From the NCBI GenBank assembly GCA_028826165.1, contig JAPDFW010000098.1:1-64000 (forward strand): a DNA stretch of 64,000 nucleotides, written 5' to 3'. The first letter of the stretch is position 1. Each line of letters opens with the position of its first letter. Made by a program: the position numbers and the translations under genes. Origin of the DNA: Anaeramoeba ignava. Lineage: Eukaryota; Metamonada; Anaeramoebidae. This document shows positions 57,298 through 64,000 of the stretch, in pieces. The notes beneath the pieces were generated by a model that searched no databases, was not told the DNA's origin, and saw only the letters and a list, made by a program, of their open reading frames with translations.

Positions 57298-58748
57298 TTA
57301 AAACAATTGGCATCTAGTCTTTTTCTTTCTTCCATAATTATGTTTTTTGTTGCCTTTTCCTGAAGTTTTTTTGTCATTTGTTTTTGGATTTGCTCTTCTA
57401 TCTTTTCTGATTTCTCTAACACAACTAAAGAACACTTCTTGAACATTGTAACCTGTTTTAGCTGAGCATTCAAGGAAAGGAATGTGATGTTCTTGTGATA
57501 ATTCTTTACCAACATCAGCAGGAACTGCTCTTTCTTCTTCGCTAATATCACACTTGTTTGCTGCTAGAACTCCAACTATATCTGTTGAATCTTTGACTCT
57601 TCGAATGTGAAGAAATGCTCTTTTAATTTCTCCAACTGTTGCTTTTGAAGTTAAAGAGAAAACACAAACAAATCCATCTTGTCTTCTTAAATACTATTTT
57701 AATTTTATAAATGAATTTTAATTTTAATTTTAATTTGAATTTTAATTTTAATTTTAATTTGAATTTTAATTTTAATTTTAATTTTGATTTTAATTTTAAT
57801 TTTAATTTTAATTTTAATTTTATAAATGAATTTTAATTTTAATTTTAATTTTAATTTTAATTTTAATTTAAATTTAAATTTTTTTTTAATTTTAATTTAA
57901 TTTTAATTTTAATTTTAATTTTAATTTTAATTTTAATTTTAATTTTTAATTTTAATTTTAATTTTAATTTTAATTTTAATTTTAATTTTAATTTTATTAA
58001 TTTTAATTTTAATTTTAATTTTAATTTTATAAATGAATTTTAATTTTAATTTTTGTTTTAATTTTAATTTTAATTTTATAAATGAATTTTAATTTTATAA
58101 ATGAATTTTAATTTTATAAATTAATTTTAATTTTAATTTTATAAATGAATTTTAATTTTATAAATGAATTTTAATTTTATAAATGAATTTTAATTTTAAA
58201 ATAATAATTTACTCTATCTCGAATAGAAGTATATTCTTCTTGTCCTGCTGTATCTAAAATTTCTAAAGTAGCAGCTTGTTGGTCAATAATTGCATCTTTT
58301 CTGTAACTTTCTTCAATTGTAGGATCATATCTTTCAATAAACATATCTCTTAAGAATCGAATTGTCAAACAACTTTTTCCAACACCTCCTCCTCCAACAA
58401 CAGCCTAATAAATTTAAACAATAAAAAACAAAAAAAAAGCGTTAGAATAAAAATTTTTTTCCTTTTACGTTTTTTTTTTTTTAATAAATAAATAACTTAC
58501 AAGTTCTAATTTGGTTTTTAATTTTCAATTAAATAATCATTTTTCAAATAGAAAAGTTAAATTAAAATTTAAAAAAAAAATTTAATTAAAATTATTTCTA
58601 TTTTATTTTTTATTAATTTTTACTGTAATGATTATCTGCCTATTGAAAAAAAATATTTAAAATAAAAAAAGAGATGAAAATTAGTACTTAAATCTGAATT
58701 TTGTTTTTTTTTAAAAAGTTAATTTTTGTTTTAAAGATTTTTTACCAT
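57298..58748 (-). CDS. Ras-family small GTPase with prenylation motif
   Basis: Model: exon 1 58748-58746 (only ATG), exon 2 58639-58624 (16 nt), exon 3 58505-58501 (5 nt, AACTT), exon 4 58404-58213, exon 5 57693-57298; 203 residues. The four joins give '[19 protein letters not shown]', which reproduces the Ras N-terminus (Y-K-L-V-V-V-G, P-loop). All proposed sites are GT-AG and the phases agree. The G motifs are intact: P-loop GGGGVGKS, switch I 'YDPTIEESY', switch II '[14 protein letters not shown]', 'NKCD', 'ECSAKTG'. The basic tail ends in Cys-Gln-Leu-Phe, a CaaX box, so membrane anchoring by prenylation is expected. The residue at the Ras-12 position is Gly, i.e. wild type. Exons 4 and 5 are certain; the three tiny 5' exons are inference from phase and family fit. 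It signals upstream of kinase or cytoskeletal pathways by family. Confidence 0.9.
57694..58212 (-). repeat. AAAATT-type array in Ras intron 4
   Basis: A 519-nt intron of (TTTTAA)n on the plus strand (AAAATT sense), with 'TATAAATGAA' interruptions resembling those in CAF1 intron 2 and eIF3b intron 4. Confidence 0.9.
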
Positions 58749-59155
58749 TTTTTTTTTGTTTTTTTTTTGATTGTTTTAAAAAGAAATTGAAAAAAAAAAA
58801 CACACAAAGTAAAAAGTAAAAAGTAAAAAGTAAGTAAAAAGAAAATAAAAAGAAAAAAAATGAAAAAAAAAAAAACTGATCAAAATTAATAAAGAAAAAA
58901 AAATTTTTTTTAATTAAATCTCTAAAATTAAATCAATTAAAAATTTTTTTTTATTTTTGGGGGCATTAATAAAAAAAAGAAAAAAAAAAAGCGAAAAATT
59001 AAATTTAAAATTATTTTTTTCTCCTTTTTTATTTTTTTATTTTTTTTTTTTTATTTTTTTTCATTTTTTTTCTTTCCTTAATAATAATAATAAAAAATAA
59101 AAAATAAAAAATAAAATCAAATCCAATTATTTTTTAAAATTAAAATCAAAGTCAA
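58749..59155. promoter_or_regulatory. Divergent promoter region between Ras and Rpn8
   Basis: A 407-bp spacer between the proposed Ras ATG (minus) and the Rpn8 ATG (plus). It contains long A and T runs, an AAAAGT(A) repeat near 58808-58840 and a TAATAATAATAATAAAAAATAAA region near 59080-59115. No defined element was recognised. Confidence 0.4.
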
Positions 59156-60988
59156 ATGTCTTATACAACAGTTGTAGTTCATCCATTAGTTCTACTTTCA
59201 GTTGTCGATCATTATCATAGAATTGCTAAAGATACAAGAAGAAGAGTAATAGGATGTTTATTAGGAGAATTGACAACTAAACATACTTTACATGTGACAA
59301 ATTCATTTGCTGGTAATTTTAAAATGAAAATTCATTTTCTATTTTTGAAATTTTTGAAAAATTAAAATTTTCATTTCATTTCAATTTTATTTTCAGTTCC
59401 TTTTGAAGAAGATGATAAAAACCCAAAAATTTGGTTTGTTGACCATAGTTATTTAGAAACAATGTTTGCAATGTTTAAAAAAGTCAATGGTATCAACATC
59501 TACGATTATTTATATTAAAATTATTTTATATTAAATTTATATTATATTAAATTTATATTATATTAAATTTATTTATATTAAATTTATTTATATTAAATTT
59601 ATTTATATTAAATTTATTTATATTAAATTTAATTTTATATATATTTATATTAAATTTATTTATATTAAATTTATTTATATTAAATTTATTTATATTAAAT
59701 TTATTTATATTAAATTTATTTATATTAAATTTATTTATATTAAATTTATTTATATTAAATTTATTTATATTAAATTTATTTATATTAAATTTATTTATAT
59801 TAAATTTATTTATATTAAATTTATTTATATTAAATTTATTTATATTAAATTTATATTAAATTTATTTATATTAAATTTATTTTTATTAAATTTATTTATA
59901 TTAAATTTATTTTTATTAAATTTATTTATATTAAATATATTTATATTAATTTTTTATTTTTATTTATATTTATATTAAATTTATTTATATTAAATTTATT
60001 TATATTAAATTTATTTTATTAGCTCGTGAATATGTTGTTGGTTGGTATTCTTCAGGTCCAAAACTTAGACCAACAGATTTACAAATTCATGAAATGTTTA
60101 GAAAATATGCACAAGATCCAGTTTTTGTTGTTATTAATGTTCATATGAATGAAAAAGAACTTGGAATTCCAACCCAAGCTTATAGATCAATTGAAGAAAT
60201 TAAAGGAGTACAACTTTCGCATTTAAATTTGATTTATATTTATATTTATATTTATATTTATATTTATATTTATATTTATATTTATATTTATATTTATATT
60301 TATATTTATATTTATATTTATATTTATATTTATATTTATATTTATATTTATATTTATATTTATATTTATATTTATATATTTATATTTATATTTATATTTA
60401 TATTTAATTTGAATTTAATTTTGATTTATATTCTAATTTTTATTATTCGATTTACAAAAAAAAAAGGATGGAAAAATTAGTCATATCACATTCCAACATA
60501 TTCCAAGTGAAATCACAGCATTTGAAGCTGAAGAAGTTGGAGTTGAACATTTATTACGAGATATAACAGATACAAAAAGCACATCCTTAATAACGACAAT
60601 ATCCGAAAAAATCAACTCATTAAAAGGATTAGAAAAAAGAATAAATGAAATAATGAATTATCTTGACAAAGTTTTAGAAAAAGAAATACCAGATAATCAA
60701 GAAATTCTTGGGAAAATCCAAGATATATTTAATATTGCTTTGAATTTAGATGTTCAGAATTTATTTCAACCAATTGCTATTTTAAATAATGACCAAACTT
60801 TGATTATGTATCTTTCTTCTATGGTTCGTGCTGTTCTTGCTTTGCATGATTTAATTAATAACAAAATTGCTAATAAAAGATTGGAATTTGATTTGCAAAC
60901 TAAAATTGAAGAAGCTGAAGAAAGAAAAAAAAATCAACTTGAAAAATTAAAAGAAAATCAAAAGGAAGTTCAATCAAATCAAAAATAA
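59156..60988 (+). CDS. PSMD7: 26S proteasome non-ATPase subunit Rpn8 (PSMD7)
   Basis: Exons 59156-59312, 59397-59489, 60023-60207 and 60467-60988 (GT-AG; phases 1, 1, 0) encode 318 residues, close to the human 324. The MPN domain starts '[19 protein letters not shown]', then 'GCLLGE', 'FAVPFEED' across intron 1, '[17 protein letters not shown]' across intron 2. The JAMM zinc ligands are incomplete (SSG where active enzymes have H-x-H), as expected of the inactive MPN partner of Rpn11. '[12 protein letters not shown]' and '[20 protein letters not shown]' are highly diagnostic. It is part of the lid of the 19S regulatory particle. The C-terminal tail is a Lys/Glu/Gln coil. Introns 2 and 3 are repeat arrays. 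Confidence 0.96.
59490..60022 (+). repeat. 12-bp TTTATATTAAAT array in Rpn8 intron 2
   Basis: A 533-nt intron formed mostly of TTTATATTAAAT dodecamers with a few TTTTTATTAAAT variants. Confidence 0.92.
60208..60466 (+). repeat. TTTATA hexamer array in Rpn8 intron 3
   Basis: A 259-nt intron with about 28 TTTATA hexamers; the donor is GTACAA and the acceptor follows an A run (AAAAAAAAAAG), an unusual acceptor context. The splice restores '[17 protein letters not shown]', matching the family. Confidence 0.88.
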
Positions 60989-61163
60989 TTCTTTTCTCTC
61001 TTTTTTCTTTCTTTTTTTCTCTCTTTTTTCTTTTGATTTTTTTAAAACAAAACAAAACAAAACAAAACATTCAAAAAAATTTTTTTAAAAAGGAAAATCA
61101 AACAATAAATTTCATTTTTTTCTTTTTCTTTTCTCGTTTTTTTTCTTTTGGAAATTTTTAACA

Positions 61164-63792
61164 ATGAGTTTTTTTGGTTTTATGTAATAAATTCAATTAC
61201 TCAATAATAAAAAAAATTTATTAAAAAAAAATTATTATAAAAAATTTATTATAAAAAATTTAGGAAAGATAAAACTATGCGAACTCGCAAAAAGTTTGAT
61301 CATGGAACTAAACGTTATTCTTTATACAAACATTCTGTTGCAACTCTTGGTTCAAAAAATGTTCGTGATGCTGTTAAATTACCTGAAGGAGAAGTAATTC
61401 AAATTAATTTTAATTTTTATTATTTTTAATTTTAATTATTTTTAATTTTAATTATTTTTAGTCTCTTAATGAGTAATTTATTTTTTTTAATTATTTTGAA
61501 TCTTGTTCTTTTCTTTATTAATTTAAAATTTCATTTTTAAGTTGGATTGCAGTTGCTATTGTTGATTTTTATAACAAAGTGAATTTACTTGTTGGAGCTA
61601 TTGAGGGAGATTGTACAAAAGAAAGCTGCCCTTCTATGACAGCTGGTCCAAAGTATTACTTCTTAAGAAAATCAATATTTAAATCAATATTTAAATCAAT
61701 ATTTATATCAATATTTAAATTAAATTTAAATTAAATATTTAAATTAAATATTTATATCAATATTTAAATCAATATTTAAATCAATATTTAAATCAATATT
61801 TAAATCAATATTTATATCAATATTTAAATCAATATTTAAATCAATATTTATATCAATATTTAAATCAATATTTAAATCAATATTTATATCAATTTTTAAA
61901 TCAATATTTAAATCAATTTTTAAATCAATTTTAAATCAATTTTTTCAAAATCAATTTTTAAATCAATATTTAAATCAATATTTAAATCAATTTTTTAAAT
62001 CAATATTTAAATCAATATTTAAATCAATCAATTTTTTATATATCAATATTTAAATCAATTTTTATATCAATATTTAAATCAATTTTTTAAATCAATATTT
62101 ATATCAATTTTTCAAATCAATATTTTTCAATATCAATATTTATATCAATATTTATTTTTAAATCAATATTTTATATCAATATTTAGTATCAATTCGTATC
62201 AATATTTATATCAATTTTTAAATCAATTTATATCAATATTTATATTTTATATCAATATTTATATCAATTTATATCAATATTTTATCAATATTTAAATTTC
62301 CAATATTTATATCAATATTTATATCAATATTTTTATATTTAAATCAATATTTAAATCAATATTTAAATCAATATTTATATCAATATTTATATCAATATTT
62401 AAATCAATATTTAATATCAATATCAATATTTAAAATCAATATTTAAATTAAATATTTATATCAATATTTATCAATATTTATATCAATATTTAAATCAATA
62501 TTTATATCAATATTTATATATCAATATTTAAATCAATATTTATATCAATATTTTAAATTAAATATTTAAATCAATATTTTTAAATTTAAATATTTAAATC
62601 AATATTTAAATCAATATTTAAATCAATATTTATATCAATTTTTAAATCAATTTTTAAATCAATTTTTAAATCAATTTTTAAATCAATTTTTAAATCAATT
62701 TTTAAATCAATTTTTAAATCAATATTTAAATCAATATTTATATCTAAATTAAAAATAAATTAATTCTTTTATTATTTTTAGATTTGAATTTTTCTGGGCA
62801 GAAAAGAAAAAACTTGTTAGAATAACGTAATATAATTTTAATTTTTGATCAATTTTCAGAAAAGAATATAATTTAAACAAACATTTATTTTATTATATTT
62901 TAAAGCGCTACAGAATATATTCAAAGAGTTTTAGATTATGTTGCATCAGAACTTGATAATGAAAGTATGATATTTATTTTTATTCAATCCAATTCAATTT
63001 TATTTTATTTTTATTTTATTCGATTTAATTTTTTTAGATACTTTTCCACCAGATCCATCTAAACCTTTTCCCAAAAATTTCTTAGAGATTGCTTCAAATA
63101 TTTTTAAGAGGTTGAATATTTATTTAAATTCAAATTCAAATTCAAATTCAAAATTTTAATTCAATTCAATCCAAATTAATTCAATTCAATTCAATTCAAT
63201 ATTCAATTCAATTCAATATTGAATTTAATTCAATATTCAATTCAATTCAATTCAATTCAATTCAATTCAATTTAATATTCAATTCAATATTCAATTCAAT
63301 TCAATTCAATTCAATTTAATTCAATTCAATATTTAATTTAGTTTAATTCAATATTCAATTCAATATTCAATTTAATATTCAATTCAATATTTAATATTCA
63401 ATTCAATTCAATTCAATTCAATTCAATATTCAATTTAATTCAATTCAATATTCAATTCAATTGAATTCAATTCAATTTAATATTTAATTCAATATTTAAT
63501 TCAAAATTTTAATTCAAAATTTTAATTCAAAAATCAAAAGAATTTTTAGAATCTTCGCTCATATTTACTATTCTCATTTCCAACAAATTACTGATATTGG
63601 TGCTGAAGCTCATTTAAACACAGTAATAAATTTTTTTGTTTACTTTCCAAATTTCTTCATTTTTATTTATTTAAAATAACTTATTTAATTTTATTTTAGA
63701 CATTCAAACATTTCATCTATTTTGTCCAAGAATTCAAATTAATCAAACAAGCTGATTTAGAACCTCTTTCAGAATTGATTTCAACTTTCTAA
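61164..63792 (+). CDS. MOB1-family kinase activator
   Basis: Nine exons: 61164-61183, 61264-61393, 61462-61472 (11 nt), 61542-61652, 62782-62826, 62906-62964, 63038-63110, 63550-63622 and 63700-63792. The phases agree throughout and give 204 residues (human MOB1A has 216). The translation gives 'MSFFGFMKDKTMRTRKKFDH', 'HSVATLGSKNVRDAVKLPEG', 'SLNDWIAVAIVDFYNKVNLL', 'CTKESCPSMTAGPKFEFFWA', 'ATEYIQRVLDYVASELDNEN', 'FPPDPSKPFPKNF', 'IFAHIYYSHFQQI' and 'AHLNTTFKHFIYFVQEF'. The zinc-binding Cys pair and His pair are present. MOB1 proteins bind and activate NDR/LATS kinases (Hippo, mitotic exit). The very small exons are below the size most gene finders accept, so automatic annotation is likely to miss parts. 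Confidence 0.94.
61653..62781 (+). repeat. 12-bp TTTAAATCAATA array in MOB1 intron 4
   Basis: A 1,129-nt intron dominated by TTTAAATCAATA and TTTATATCAATA dodecamers, including a run of TTTTTAAATCAA units near 62640-62720. Confidence 0.92.
63111..63549 (+). repeat. TTCAA pentamer array in MOB1 intron 7
   Basis: A 439-nt intron consisting of (TTCAA)n with ATATTCAATT interruptions. It is the only long pentamer array in the window. Confidence 0.9.
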
Positions 63793-64000
63793 TTTTCAAG
63801 TTGGAATTTTCTTTTCTTTTCTTTTTTTTTTTACTAATTCAAATGTTTGGTTTTTCATTTTTCAATTCATTTTTCATTTTTCAATTTTCAATTTTTCTTT
63901 TTTTAATTTCAGAAAGAATAAAATCGGTTAATAACTTTTCTTTTTTTAATTTTTAAAAATGAACAAAAAAGAATTTTTTTCCCGAATTCTTCTTTGATTA

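Noticed and set aside
60208-60466. Continuation of Rpn8 exon 3 as a Tyr-Ile repeat protein
   Set aside because: Removing the GT-AG intron restores the conserved Rpn8 sequence exactly; the repeat is intronic.

Overview
This window is nuclear DNA from a very AT-rich microbial eukaryote. The genes have GT-AG introns, the standard code, and eukaryote-only products: eIF3b, ribosomal protein L4, the 26S proteasome subunit Rpn8, MOB1, PP4R3, a BEACH-WD40 giant, Ras and the CAF1 deadenylase. The flavour of the lineage-specific families (ankyrin-BTB proteins with an 'ISKGIDINAKT' repeat, a small PAS coiled-coil protein, Q/N-rich tracts) suggests a free-living amoeboid or flagellate protist. My best guess, from memory of family style only, is an Anaeramoeba-like metamonad. 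No tRNA, rRNA, CRISPR or transposon was recognised.

Layout. 1-2060 (-): SH3-PH-PH adaptor, cut by the window edge. 2352-10394 (+): a dimodular nonribosomal peptide synthetase (C-A-T-C-A-T-reductase), the most unexpected gene here. 10584-13046 (+): CAF1/CNOT7 deadenylase. 13234-18786 (-): eIF3b. 18.9-22.1 kb: satellite with a unit of about 163 bp. 22105-24288 (-): NRF-type acyltransferase 3. 24500-27022 (-): PP4R3/SMEK. 27405-28283 (+): F-box protein. 28468-29297 (-): eEF1A-KMT/METTL13-like methyltransferase. 29.3-30.3 kb: dodecamer array. 30305-41164 (-): BEACH giant of about 3,400 residues in 7 exons. 41456-48952 (-): two tandem ankyrin-BTB genes, one badly broken. 49.0-50.6 kb: a second satellite (about 155 bp unit). 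50794-52660 (+): PAS protein. 52761-53793 (+): inositol-tetrakisphosphate 1-kinase-like ATP-grasp kinase. 54022-56799 (-): RPL4. 57298-58748 (-): Ras with microexons. 59156-60988 (+): Rpn8. 61164-63792 (+): MOB1.

Two architectural themes recur. First, most introns are short (about 65-120 nt), but in each gene one or more introns is inflated to 0.2-1.4 kb by a simple tandem array with its own 5-, 6- or 12-bp unit. The CAAAAT hexamer also appears inside exons, where it encodes Gln-Asn tracts. Second, several conserved genes carry single-base frame breaks, mostly at A/T homopolymers (eIF3b twice, PAS protein, ITPK, BEACH gene, one ankyrin gene). Uncorrected assembly indels are the simplest explanation, but a biological cause is not excluded.

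The genes form no obvious pathway or operon. The mix is ordinary for a protist chromosome, with housekeeping genes next to lineage-specific families and one probable acquired secondary-metabolite synthetase. All splice models were derived by eye from GT/AG sites, reading-frame phase and known protein families; no search was run.
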